Positions 1 to 6,791 are shown, numbered from the stretch's first letter. The stretch is DNA of 12,273 nt from Actinomycetota bacterium (GCA_018268695.1 JAFDWD010001089.1:1-12273), one strand, 5' to 3'. Notes: generated from the sequence alone by a model not told the origin. Made by a program: numbers and translations.

Positions 1-48
1 GTGCCAGAGCACGGTCAACTCATGCAGCGCGAAGTCGACTTTGACCAC
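1..48 (-). CDS. 5' end of an unidentified gene (16 codons visible)
   Basis: Downstream of the HD-domain gene and on the same strand, a GTG codon at 46-48 opens a frame that stays open to the window edge. It reads VVKVDFALHELTVLWH. A purine-rich GGGAGGTGAGG stretch (complement of 61-71) precedes it. The nearest GAGG is 12 nt from the GTG, which is somewhat long for a Shine-Dalgarno. The gap to the stop of the HD gene is 38 bp, so an operon is plausible. Sixteen residues are too few to name a family, and an alternative start (GTG at 48-50, other frame) hits a stop soon after. This is a probable gene start of unknown function. Confidence 0.4.
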   Translation of the reverse strand, partial: MVKVDFALHELTVLWH

Positions 49-86
49 ACCAGGCCGTCGCCTCACCTCCCTTCCCAGTCCGCCGC

Positions 87-956
87 CTACGCCAGCCGAA
101 ACCCGCTGAGCAACCGCTTCTCGGTCTCGCCCTCGATCTCGGCGATCACTTCGACCTTGCCCTCCAGCGGGGTGCCGCGGATCTTCGTCGCCAGGAGGTC
201 GTCGACCTGGAAGATGCCCGCGGAGTTGTTGAGCTGGATCTCGATCCGGACCGGATGTTCCTCGCCGGCGCTGATCCGGACCTCGTCGATGGCGGCGGCG
301 GAGATCGAGTGGATGCCCTCGTGGCCGGCCTCGATCGGGATCCGGGTGCGGCCCTGGGCCATGTCTAGAGCGTCGGCGACGCGGACGACTCCCGCCTCGA
401 CCGTGTAGGGCTCGCCGCGGCGGCGATGGCCGATGATCGAGTGGAGGATCTCGGCGGCGACGACGGTGCGCTCGGGCTGTTTGTAGGCATCCGCGAGCAG
501 GCGGTCGAGGGCGCTCTGGGCGAGGAAGAGCGAGTACTCCTCGTGGTCGGCGCGGTGGATCGACATGCCGATGTCGTGCAGCAAGGCCCCGCCCGCCACG
601 ACCACCTCGGCGTCGCGATCGCGCATCCCGTGGTCGGCGACCATCGCCGGCTCCACCCCCGCTTTCACCAGCAGGCGCAGCAGCCGCAGGGAGATGTTGA
701 GGACGATCTGCATGTGGACCCAACTGTGGTCCGACATGCCGAGCCGCTCGGCGTTGACCTGCGCCATGTACCACCAGCCGCGCACCTGGTCGTCGGAGTT
801 GACCGCGTCGATGAAGCTCTCGAGCCGCCGGTTGCCGCGAGTCGGCACGCGCACGTGGGCCTCGGCGATCGCCTCGCGCGGGGGCTTGCGCGTCGGCCCG
901 CCGGGATCGGGGGCGGGGACCCCCTCCTCGACCTCTCTCACCTCATCCGACGCCAT
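87..956 (-). CDS. HD-domain metal-dependent phosphohydrolase
   Basis: Protein of 289 residues with an HD-superfamily core. A first histidine lies around residues 77-81 (DHSWVH). The paired metal ligands H127-D128 sit in LLHDIGMSIHR, followed by H171/H176 in ILHSIIGH and a late aspartate in ADALDMAQGR (195-198). HD enzymes hydrolyse phosphate esters or nucleotides using a divalent metal; the substrate here cannot be told from sequence. The C-terminal ~70 residues (ISAAAIDEV to the end) look like a separate beta-rich domain following the HD fold. The first ~35 residues are acidic and Pro-rich and look disordered, so a later start such as the GTG near residue 35 is possible. No good Shine-Dalgarno precedes ATG 956, but a TACGAT hexamer lies 9 nt upstream. 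The gene follows the Rpf-like gene by 55 bp on the same strand. Its cytosolic location is inferred from the absence of a signal or membrane segment. Confidence 0.85.
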   Translation of the reverse strand: MASDEVREVEEGVPAPDPGGPTRKPPREAIAEAHVRVPTRGNRRLESFIDAVNSDDQVRGWWYMAQVNAERLGMSDHSWVHMQIVLNISLRLLRLLVKAGVEPAMVADHGMRDRDAEVVVAGGALLHDIGMSIHRADHEEYSLFLAQSALDRLLADAYKQPERTVVAAEILHSIIGHRRRGEPYTVEAGVVRVADALDMAQGRTRIPIEAGHEGIHSISAAAIDEVRISAGEEHPVRIEIQLNNSAGIFQVDDLLATKIRGTPLEGKVEVIAEIEGETEKRLLSGFRLA

Positions 957-965
957 CGAACCGGG

Positions 966-971
966 ATCGTA
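966..971 (-). promoter_or_regulatory. possible -10 hexamer TACGAT before the HD-domain gene
   Basis: On the minus strand TACGAT fits the TANNNT form of actinobacterial -10 elements and ends 9 nt before ATG 956. No convincing -35 is visible. If used, the transcript would be leaderless or nearly so, which would fit the lack of a Shine-Dalgarno. Position and consensus are the only evidence. Confidence 0.3.
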
Positions 972-1011
972 GTCCGGTCGCGTGGACGCCGGTGTTTATC
1001 GACCGTGTATC

Positions 1012-1587
1012 TCAGCCGCAGACGGGCCAGGGACTGGAGCCGGACCGCGAGTAGAGAAGCGCCGCGCGGTACTCCTGCTCGGCGGCGGAGGCTTCGGTGG
1101 GCAGGCCGCTGCCGCCGACCGATTCCCAGGTCCCCTGGTCGAACTGGAAGAGGCCCATGTAGGTGCCGTCGGAGGAGACCGCTTCCGGATCGCCACCGGA
1201 CTCGCAGGCCGCGATCGATTCGAGCGTCCCCATCGAGACCCCGCCCGGAAGCTGCGCGAACCGTTCTTCTTCTTCGCGCGCTTCCTTGGCTTCCCGATGC
1301 TTACGGTGCTGCACCTTTTGGCGCCGTTCGGCGATCTGGGTGGTCGCGGCGATCAGCCGGCTGAAGCGATCGACCGGGTCGAGCAGCGGGCCCTCGACGG
1401 CAACCGCCTCCCCGATCGCGTTGCCGGTCGCGTTGCCCGAGCTGGCCCCGATGTTCGCCGCCACGGCGCGAAGGCGCACGCGCGGCGGCAGCTTTTCGTC
1501 CGTGGGCTGAGCGGCCGAGGCGACGGCCGGCGACGCCAGCGCGATGACGGCCCCAAGCAGCGCAATATGTTTGCGTTCTGTGAGCAA
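1012..1587 (-). CDS. secreted Rpf-like transglycosylase (resuscitation-promoting factor family)
   Basis: Protein of 191 residues. Residues 1-26 form a signal peptide: basic ERKH, a hydrophobic stretch, and an ASA-A cleavage-like site near 24-27. A charged linker at about 85-110 (REAKEAREEEER) follows. The C-terminal ~72 residues match the lysozyme-like Rpf fold. IAACESGGD carries the expected catalytic Glu129, GTYMGLFQFDQGTWESVGG follows the family pattern, and Cys128 and Cys190 could form the usual disulfide. Rpf proteins cleave peptidoglycan outside the membrane and promote regrowth of dormant actinobacteria. The chosen start is TTG 1587, because no ATG or GTG in frame precedes the signal peptide. 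No clear ribosome site is seen, so the start is uncertain by a few codons. A CRP-type palindrome lies 34 bp upstream. It could also be a generic 'transglycosylase family protein' rather than a true Rpf. Confidence 0.85.
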   Translation of the reverse strand: MLTERKHIALLGAVIALASPAVASAAQPTDEKLPPRVRLRAVAANIGASSGNATGNAIGEAVAVEGPLLDPVDRFSRLIAATTQIAERRQKVQHRKHREAKEAREEEERFAQLPGGVSMGTLESIAACESGGDPEAVSSDGTYMGLFQFDQGTWESVGGSGLPTEASAAEQEYRAALLYSRSGSSPWPVCG

Positions 1588-1621
1588 GCCGTGAACCGTC
1601 GCGGTGAATTTCGCCCCTGTG

Positions 1622-1637
1622 TGTGACGCTCGTCACC
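1622..1637. promoter_or_regulatory. CRP/GlxR-type operator (TGTGA-N6-TCACC)
   Basis: The 16-bp site reads TGTGACGCTCGTCACC and contains a perfect inverted repeat GTGACG-CT-CGTCAC (1623-1636). It differs from the CRP-family consensus TGTGA-N6-TCACA only at the last base. It lies between divergent genes, 34 bp before the TTG of the Rpf-like gene and 93 bp before ATG 1731 of purU. In Mycobacterium tuberculosis the CRP homologue Rv3676 controls rpfA, and Corynebacterium GlxR binds rpf promoters, so control of the Rpf-like gene is a reasonable inference. On the minus strand, GTGACG inside the site lies 18 bp before a weak GAAATT hexamer. It may therefore overlap a -35 element, and the direction of control is not clear. 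Confidence 0.6.
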
Positions 1638-1730
1638 AAAGGAACCCGCGCTTTACGTGGCTTTGGCTCCAGAGCACGCTTTGCGGGGCGAATAGGAGAT
1701 GATTCCCTGATCGCTCCGAGTGCCGACACC

Positions 1731-2564
1731 ATGCGCCTGTTGCTTGCCTGCCCGGATCGGCCGGGGCTGATCGCGACCGTCTCCGGCTTCCTCGCCGAGG
1801 CCGGGTTGAACATCGTCGACGTCGATCAGCACTCGACCGCGGCGGGGCGGTTCTTCATGCGGATGGTCTTCGACTCGCCCGCCGCCGAGGAGCGGGATGC
1901 GCTGGAGGAGCGGTTCGTCGCCGAGATCGCGACGCCCTTCGAGATGGACTGGTCGTTCGCCGACGCGACACGGAGCAAGCGCGTCGCGGTGATGGTGTCG
2001 CGCGAGGACCACTGCCTCTCCGACCTCCTCTGGCGCCGGCGCAACGGGCACCTGGGCGGCGGCGAGATCGCGATGGTGATCTCCAACCACGAGGATCTCC
2101 GGGCCGAGGTCGAGGCGGTCGGCCTCCCCTTCCATCACGTCCCGGTGACCCGCGAGACCAAGGACGAGGCGGAGCGCCGCGCGCTCGAGCTGATCGGCGA
2201 GGTCGACCTGCTCGTCCTCGCCCGCTACATGCAGATCCTCTCCCCCCCGTTCCTCCAGGCCCTGGGCGCGCCCGCGATCAACATCCACCACAGCTTCCTG
2301 CCCGCCTTCGTCGGCGCCGATCCCTACGCCCGCGCCCACGAGCGCGGCGTGAAGCTGATCGGCGCGACCGCCCACTACGTCACCGCCGAGCTCGACGCCG
2401 GGCCGATCATCGACCAGGACGTGGTCCGGGTCGGCCACGAGGACGAGGTCCCCGACCTGGTGCGGATCGGGCGCGACGTCGAGCGGCTGGTCCTGGCCCG
2501 CGCGGTGATCGCGCACCTCGAGGATCGCGTGCTCCTCGACGGTGGGCGGACGGTCGTGTTCTGA
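1731..2564 (+). CDS. purU: formyltetrahydrofolate deformylase PurU
   Basis: Protein of 277 residues, a normal length for PurU, which hydrolyses 10-formyl-tetrahydrofolate to formate and tetrahydrofolate in the cytosol. This balances one-carbon pools and supplies formate for purine synthesis. Residues 3-75 form an N-terminal ACT domain (CPDRPGLIATVSGFLAEAGLNIVD). Residues 84-265 form a formyltransferase fold. The catalytic trio is visible as Asn184 and His186 in INIHHSFLPAF and Asp222 in LDAGPI, with the family motif GVKLIGATAHYV at 206-217. ATG 1731 puts the ACT domain at the N-terminus as in known PurU proteins. The frame is open upstream to GTG 1623, but that extension runs through the CRP-type palindrome and is unlikely. 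AGGAG at 1694-1698 is too far from ATG 1731 but 8 nt from an in-frame CTG at 1707, so an 8-residue longer CTG-started form is possible. It is divergent from the Rpf-like gene and convergent with the ABC-F gene. Confidence 0.93.
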   Translation: MRLLLACPDRPGLIATVSGFLAEAGLNIVDVDQHSTAAGRFFMRMVFDSPAAEERDALEERFVAEIATPFEMDWSFADATRSKRVAVMVSREDHCLSDLLWRRRNGHLGGGEIAMVISNHEDLRAEVEAVGLPFHHVPVTRETKDEAERRALELIGEVDLLVLARYMQILSPPFLQALGAPAINIHHSFLPAFVGADPYARAHERGVKLIGATAHYVTAELDAGPIIDQDVVRVGHEDEVPDLVRIGRDVERLVLARAVIAHLEDRVLLDGGRTVVF

Positions 2565-2607
2565 GCTGGGGCCCGAGGAAAGGGGCGCAAGGGATCTCGG
2601 CAAGAGG

Positions 2608-2654
2608 GCCGTTCGTCGCTTGTATCCCATATGGGGGGGCAAACGACGAACGGC
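2608..2654. terminator. large hairpin between convergent purU and the ABC-F gene
   Basis: GCCGTTCGTCG (2608-2618) and CGACGAACGGC (2644-2654) form a perfect 11-bp stem. Inside the 25-nt loop, TTG/CAA and CCCATATGGG can extend it. It lies 43 bp after the purU stop and 111 bp before the ABC-F stop, where convergent genes need termination in both directions. There is no U-tract on either strand, so it is at best a high-GC-type terminator and could have another role. Confidence 0.5.
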
Positions 2655-2669
2655 TACCTCCCGGCGCGA

Positions 2670-2744
2670 CGGAACTGTCCCGAGGGTGTGGAGTTCCGGG
2701 CGGAAGCGTGACGAACCCTCGGAGATTCACACGGGACCGTCACG
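2670..2744. repeat. cluster of interleaved inverted repeats in the purU/ABC-F spacer
   Basis: Three inverted pairs overlap here: CGGAACT (2670-2676) with AGTTCCG (2692-2698); CCGAGGGT (2680-2687) with ACCCTCGG (2715-2722); and CGTGACG (2707-2713) with CGTCACG (2738-2744). The pairs interleave, so they cannot all form one simple hairpin but could alternate or make a pseudoknot. No open frame with coding character fills this spacer. The role is unknown; a second terminator or a structured 3' UTR is the simplest guess. Confidence 0.45.
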
Positions 2745-2765
2745 TCCTGGGCCTGCTGCCCCGCC

Positions 2766-4685
2766 CTACGTCGCAGCTGTCTCCGCCGCCCCCTGCGCCG
2801 CCTCCCACTGGGCGACAAGCTCCTCGACCGCCGCTTTGGCCGCCTCGTGCTTGGCGGTCGCCTGCTCGGTGCGGGTCGGGTTCGCCCAGGCCGCCGGGTC
2901 GGCGAGCTCCTCCTCGACCGCCTTCAGCTCGGCTTCCGCCTTTTCGATCCGCTGCTCCAGACGCGCCGCCTTGCGCGTCGCCTTTTCGGCCGCCTTGTCG
3001 TCGCGACGCTTCGCCGCCGCGCCGTTGCCGTTCGCGGCCTTCGCCTTCTTCGCCGCGCCCTTCGCCGCCGCGTCCGACTCGGCCTCACGTTCGTCGTGGC
3101 GCCGCTGGTACTCGGCCCAGCCGCTCTGGTGGCTGGTCAGCTTGCCGTCCTCGAGCACGATCGTCCGGCTGCCGACCGCCTCCAGCAGCGCCCGGTCGTG
3201 GGAGATCAGCACCACCGAGCCCTCGAACTCGGTCAGCGCGTCCTCGAGCGCCTCGCGGCTCTCGATGTCGAGGTGGTTCGTGGGCTCGTCGAGGACCAGG
3301 ACGTTGGCCCCCGAGGAGACCAGGATCGCCAGCGACAGCCGCCGCTGCTCGCCGCCGGAGATGTCGGAGAGCTGCTTTTCGACGTCGCCGCCGGAGAAGA
3401 GGAAGCCGCCGAGGAGGGCGCGCGCCTTCGGGCCGGTCAGCCCGGTCTCGCGCTGTGCCGCGTCCAGCACCGTCCCCGCCCCGGAGGCCGTGTCGGCGTG
3501 CTGGGAGAGGTAGCCGAGGTTGACGTTGTGGCCGGTGCGCACGATCCCGGCGGCAGGCGGGCGCTGCCCCGCCAGCGTCTCGATCATCGTCGTCTTGCCG
3601 CTGCCGTTGGCGCCGACGAGGACGACGTGCTCGCCGCGTTCGACCTCCAGCTCGGCGTCTTCCAGCAGCACCCGTCCCGGCACCTCGATCTTCGCCTCGG
3701 CCATCTTGAGGACGACGCGGCCCGGGCGCTCCGGCGGCTTGAAGGAGAAGCGGAGGTGCCGCGTGTCGCGCTTTTCGGCCCGCGGGCCTTCTTTCTTCTT
3801 CTTGTCGATCTGCTTGACCCGCGACTGGGCCTGTTTCGCCTTCGAGGCCTTGTAGCGGAAGCGCTCGACGAAGCGCTCCATCCGCGCGAGCTCGGCTTCC
3901 TGACGGTCGATCGCTTTGCCGAGCGCGATCTGGCGGGCGGCCTGCTCTTTGCGCCAGGCGTGCCAAGGGCCGGCGAAGAAGCGGGCGCGCTGCGCCTCCA
4001 GCTCCAGCACCGAGGTGCCGACCGCCTCGAGGAACCAGCGGTCGTGGGCGACGAGGACGACGGCGGAGTCGATGGTGACGAGATAGCGCTCGAGCCACTC
4101 GAGCGAGGGGATGTCGAGATGGTTCGTAGGCTCGTCGAGGAGGAGCAGGTCGGGCTTCGCGGCAAGGGCGCGGGCGAGCGAGGCGCGGGTCAGCTCGCCG
4201 CCGGAGAAGGTCTTCAGCTCGCGGTCGGCGTGCTCGGGGCCGAAGCCGAGGCCGCGCAGCACTTCCAGCACTTCGTCGCGCCAGCGGTAACCGCCGCCCG
4301 CTTCGAGGCGCGCCTGGGCCGCCGCGTAGGCGTTCATCGTCTCCTCGGAGGCGCCGCCTGACATTTCGCCCTCCAGACGCGCCAGCTCGGCCTCCGTCTC
4401 CAGCATGTCGCCGCGGCCGGAAAAGACGTAGTCGCCAAGCTTCACCGAGGAATCGCGCGGCGGGCGCTGGTCGTGGAGGGCGATGCGGGCGCCGCGCTGG
4501 ATCGAGATCGAGCCTTCCTCCGGATTCAGCTCGCCCGCGAGCGCCCGCAGCAGCGTCGACTTGCCCGCGCCGTTGCGCCCGGACAGCGTCATCCGATCCC
4601 CGGCCTCGAGCTTGAAGGAGACGTCGCCGAAGAGCAACTTGCCGCCGACGTAGACGGTCAGTGAGGTAGCGGTCGCGATGGCCAT
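2766..4685 (-). CDS. ABC-F family ATPase (tandem ATP-binding domains, Uup-like C-terminal coiled coil)
   Basis: Protein of 639 residues from the ATG at 4685; an ATG six bases upstream (4691) adds Met-Phe. It has no membrane segments. Domain 1 has Walker A GRNGAGKST (36-44), signature SGGEL (161-165), Walker B LLLDEP (181-186) and the H-loop AHD (213-215). A basic helical inter-domain linker follows at about 240-330. Domain 2 has Walker A GANGSGKTT (358-366), signature SGGEQ (443-447), Walker B LVLDEP (463-468) and SHD (495-497). Residues 560-632 form an acidic/basic coiled coil after a Lys/Ala-rich hinge, as in ABC-F proteins with a C-terminal domain. ABC-F proteins bind the ribosomal E site and act on translation or, in some members, antibiotic protection. 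Nothing here singles out resistance. TTGGA gives acceptable ribosome-site spacing to 4685. The DUF1697 gene ends 57 bp upstream in the same direction; a short GC hairpin (4706-4720) lies between them. The gene is convergent with purU. Confidence 0.93.
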   Translation of the reverse strand: MAIATATSLTVYVGGKLLFGDVSFKLEAGDRMTLSGRNGAGKSTLLRALAGELNPEEGSISIQRGARIALHDQRPPRDSSVKLGDYVFSGRGDMLETEAELARLEGEMSGGASEETMNAYAAAQARLEAGGGYRWRDEVLEVLRGLGFGPEHADRELKTFSGGELTRASLARALAAKPDLLLLDEPTNHLDIPSLEWLERYLVTIDSAVVLVAHDRWFLEAVGTSVLELEAQRARFFAGPWHAWRKEQAARQIALGKAIDRQEAELARMERFVERFRYKASKAKQAQSRVKQIDKKKKEGPRAEKRDTRHLRFSFKPPERPGRVVLKMAEAKIEVPGRVLLEDAELEVERGEHVVLVGANGSGKTTMIETLAGQRPPAAGIVRTGHNVNLGYLSQHADTASGAGTVLDAAQRETGLTGPKARALLGGFLFSGGDVEKQLSDISGGEQRRLSLAILVSSGANVLVLDEPTNHLDIESREALEDALTEFEGSVVLISHDRALLEAVGSRTIVLEDGKLTSHQSGWAEYQRRHDEREAESDAAAKGAAKKAKAANGNGAAAKRRDDKAAEKATRKAARLEQRIEKAEAELKAVEEELADPAAWANPTRTEQATAKHEAAKAAVEELVAQWEAAQGAAETAAT

Positions 4686-4742
4686 GAACATTCCAAGGTA
4701 GATGACGCCGCGCTTCGGCGGCGGCCCGGGGCACGGGGCGGC

Positions 4743-5294
4743 TCAGCCGCAGTACTTGGCGGCGATCTGCTCGATCGTCCCGGCGGTACGGGTGGTGCCC
4801 TTGCCGAGCGCCTTGTCGAGCGCCTTGGTGTCGACCTCGGTTTCGGAGAGGCCGACGGCCGGCAGCCAGTGCAGCTCGCGGTCCTCGACCACCATCAGGT
4901 CGCCCTCGGGACAGAGCGCCTCGACCGCTTTCGCGGCCTTCGCGGTCGGCTTGCGCCCGAGCAGGACGACCTGCGGTTTGCCCTTGTTCGCCCCGGCACT
5001 CTTGATCGCCTTCGCGTCGAACGGCGCCCGCGCCGCGATCGCGGCGACCTCGGCGGCGGAGCGCAGGAACACCGCCACGTCGTAGCCGAGCCGCTCGTCC
5101 AGCTCACTTTCGAGCCGCTTCTGCAGTTTCGACTCCGATTCCCCGGCCGGGTCGACGAAGACGACGTTGCCGCTCGCCCGAAAGGTGGCGACCTCCTCCA
5201 GCCCCATCGCCTCGAAGTGCCCCACCAGCTCGGGGTTCTTGATCCGCCGGTTGCCGAGGTTCATCCCGCGGAGGAAGGCGACGTACCGTTCCAT
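4743..5294 (-). CDS. DUF1697 family protein
   Basis: Protein of 183 residues with the typical DUF1697 opening MERYVAFLRGMNLGNRRIK and the following FRASGNVVF segment. The length is usual for the family. It is soluble, with no signal peptide. The biochemical function of the family is not established, so none is assigned. ATG 5294 is chosen because it gives the conserved N-terminus directly. The bases before it are GGTGGCGAG, with little Shine-Dalgarno character, but TACGGT ends exactly 6 nt upstream, which suggests a leaderless transcript. It is read in the same direction as the ABC-F gene 57 bp downstream, and a shared transcript is possible. It is divergent from the MBL-fold gene, whose start is at most 105 bp away. 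Confidence 0.88.
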   Translation of the reverse strand: MERYVAFLRGMNLGNRRIKNPELVGHFEAMGLEEVATFRASGNVVFVDPAGESESKLQKRLESELDERLGYDVAVFLRSAAEVAAIAARAPFDAKAIKSAGANKGKPQVVLLGRKPTAKAAKAVEALCPEGDLMVVEDRELHWLPAVGLSETEVDTKALDKALGKGTTRTAGTIEQIAAKYCG

Positions 5295-5300
5295 CTCGCC

Positions 5301-5306
5301 ACCGTA
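5301..5306 (-). promoter_or_regulatory. possible -10 hexamer TACGGT for a leaderless DUF1697 transcript
   Basis: On the minus strand TACGGT (TANNNT form) ends 6 nt before ATG 5294. That is the spacing expected when transcription starts at the A of the start codon. No clear -35 is seen. It also lies only 13 bp from the GTG that may start the divergent MBL-fold gene. Confidence 0.35.
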
Positions 5307-5318
5307 TCCTCCGGGTCG

Positions 5319-6257
5319 GTGGGTGGTCCGCTGCGACACCTGGGAGAGCTGGCGCAGGCCCCGCTGCGGCGACGGGCCTCGGCGCGCGCCGACAGCGAGA
5401 TGCTGGGCGAGCTGGAGGCGCGGCCGCTGCCGCTGCCCCCCGGCCTGGATATCGAATGGCTCGGTGTCTCCGGCTACCGGCTGACCTACGAGGGCCACAC
5501 CCTCTTCGTCGACCCGTACGTCTCCCGCGTCCCGCTCCGCGACCTGCTGCTGCGGCGCCGCGCCCTCCCGGACCGGGCGGCACTCGATCGCTTCGTCCAC
5601 GCGCCCGGGACGACCGTCGGAGTCCTCGTCGGCCATACCCACTTCGACCACGCGATCGACGCCCCGGCGCTCGCCCGGCGCCTCGACTGCAAGGCCTACG
5701 GCTCGGCGTCGCTGCTCAACCTGATGGCGCTCCATGGGATGGCCGAGCGGGCGGTCGAGGTCGATCCCTATCGCGTCTACGAGCTCGGCCCGTTCGAGGT
5801 CAGCTTCACTCCAAGCGCCCACTCGAAGCTGTTGCTCGGCCTCGCCGTCCCCTACGACGGCGAACTGACCTGCGAGCAACTCGACTCACTGTCCCCCGCC
5901 GCCTACCGCTGCGGCCAGGTCTGGGGAATCTCGATCGCCGTCGCGGGCGTCCGCCTCTACCACCAAGGCAGCGCCGACCTCGTCGACGACGCGGTCCGTG
6001 AGCGCGGCGTCGACGTCTTCCTCGCCGGCGTCGCCGGGCGTTCCTTCACCGACCGCTACTGGCAGCGCATCCTCCCCAGACTCGAACCCCGCGCCGTCGT
6101 CCCCACCCACTACGACAACTTCTTCCGCCCGCTGGGCGAGGACCTCGAGTTCGTCACCGCCGCCGAGCTGGCGCGCCTTCCGGACGAGATCGGCGCCGTG
6201 AGCCGAGACATCGAACTGGCGGCGCTCCCCCGCGCCGATCTCCCGCCCGCGGTGTGA
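5319..6257 (+). CDS. MBL-fold metallo-hydrolase (UlaG-like)
   Basis: Protein of 312 residues from GTG 5319. The metallo-beta-lactamase fold shows HTHFDH (106-111) supplying metal ligands, His168 in PSAHSK, HQGSAD (215-220) with a likely bridging Asp220, and His264 in PTHYDN. The order and the early LGVSGYRLTYEGHTLFVDPY segment fit the UlaG/RomA-like branch of hydrolases. The substrate is unknown. There is no signal peptide, so it is probably cytosolic. The start is uncertain: ATG 5400 would give a 285-residue protein that still contains the whole fold. Codons between 5319 and 5400 already have strong third-position GC and encode a helix-like basic segment, which favours the upstream start. 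Neither start has a clear ribosome site. Its stop overlaps the GTG of the DNA glycosylase gene by 4 bases (GTGA), so the two are probably translated together. Confidence 0.85.
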   Translation: MGGPLRHLGELAQAPLRRRASARADSEMLGELEARPLPLPPGLDIEWLGVSGYRLTYEGHTLFVDPYVSRVPLRDLLLRRRALPDRAALDRFVHAPGTTVGVLVGHTHFDHAIDAPALARRLDCKAYGSASLLNLMALHGMAERAVEVDPYRVYELGPFEVSFTPSAHSKLLLGLAVPYDGELTCEQLDSLSPAAYRCGQVWGISIAVAGVRLYHQGSADLVDDAVRERGVDVFLAGVAGRSFTDRYWQRILPRLEPRAVVPTHYDNFFRPLGEDLEFVTAAELARLPDEIGAVSRDIELAALPRADLPPAV

Positions 6258-6778
6258 GCGCGCCTCCGCCGGTCCTCCCCGACGTCCTCGCGCCTGGCCT
6301 GCGCGTCGTCTTCTGCGGCACCGCACCGGGGACCGCGTCGGCCCGGGCGGGCGCCTACTACGCGGGACCCGGCAACCGCTTCTGGCGGACCCTCCACGAG
6401 GTCGGCCTCACCCCCAGCCTCCTCCACCCCGCCGAATTCGCGCGGCTGCCGGAGTTCGGCATCGGCCTGACCGACATCTCGAAGACGGCCTCGGGCTCCG
6501 ACCAGGAGGTCGGCCGCCGCGGCTTCGACCCGGCACGCCTCGAGGCCGCGATCGCCGCCGCGTCCCCGGCCCACCTCGCCTTCAACGGCAAGAACGCCGC
6601 CCGCGGCGCCCTTGGCCGCCCCGTCGACTACGGCCCCCAGCCCGAGCGGCTGGGCGGCGCCGAAGTCTGGGTCCTCCCGTCCACCTCCGGCGCAGCGCGA
6701 GGTTTCTGGGACATCGCCCCATGGATGGAGCTCGCCGCGACGGCGCTTTCGACTTCAGGTCCCCTAGAAGGGCCTTGA
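6254..6778 (+). CDS. mug: Mug/TDG-family DNA glycosylase with an altered catalytic motif
   Basis: Protein of 174 residues, close to E. coli Mug (168). DVLAPGLRVVFCG (10-22) matches the Mug N-terminus closely. Motif 1 is GTAPGTAS (22-29), followed by AGAYYAGPGNRFW (32-44). Motif 2 is LPSTSGAARG (141-150), where Mug has LPNPSGLSR. Mug removes uracil or ethenocytosine from mispairs in DNA. In E. coli Mug the motif is GINPG and its Asn activates the water; here that position is Ala24. The protein therefore probably has lower or different base specificity, or uses another residue. The start GTG 6254 overlaps the stop of the MBL-fold gene, giving translational coupling rather than its own ribosome site. 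A strong hairpin 14 bp after the stop ends the unit. The family assignment is firm; the substrate is open. Confidence 0.88.
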   Translation: MSAPPPVLPDVLAPGLRVVFCGTAPGTASARAGAYYAGPGNRFWRTLHEVGLTPSLLHPAEFARLPEFGIGLTDISKTASGSDQEVGRRGFDPARLEAAIAAASPAHLAFNGKNAARGALGRPVDYGPQPERLGGAEVWVLPSTSGAARGFWDIAPWMELAATALSTSGPLEGP

Positions 6779-6791
6779 GGTCGGCAGCGCG

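Noticed and set aside
1623..1730. Extended N-terminus of purU from GTG 1623
   Set aside because: It would add 36 residues without family similarity, and its first codons are the CRP-type palindrome. The ACT domain begins properly at 1731.
2847..4361. Long open frame on the plus strand opposite the ABC-F gene
   Set aside because: It is an antisense mirror of a high-GC gene, with Arg/Leu/Gly-rich low-complexity translation and no recognisable domain. The minus frame has all ABC motifs.
2766..4685. ABC-F gene as an antibiotic-resistance determinant
   Set aside because: It shows no inducible leader peptide, no resistance-type neighbour and a generic linker; a housekeeping ABC-F is more likely.
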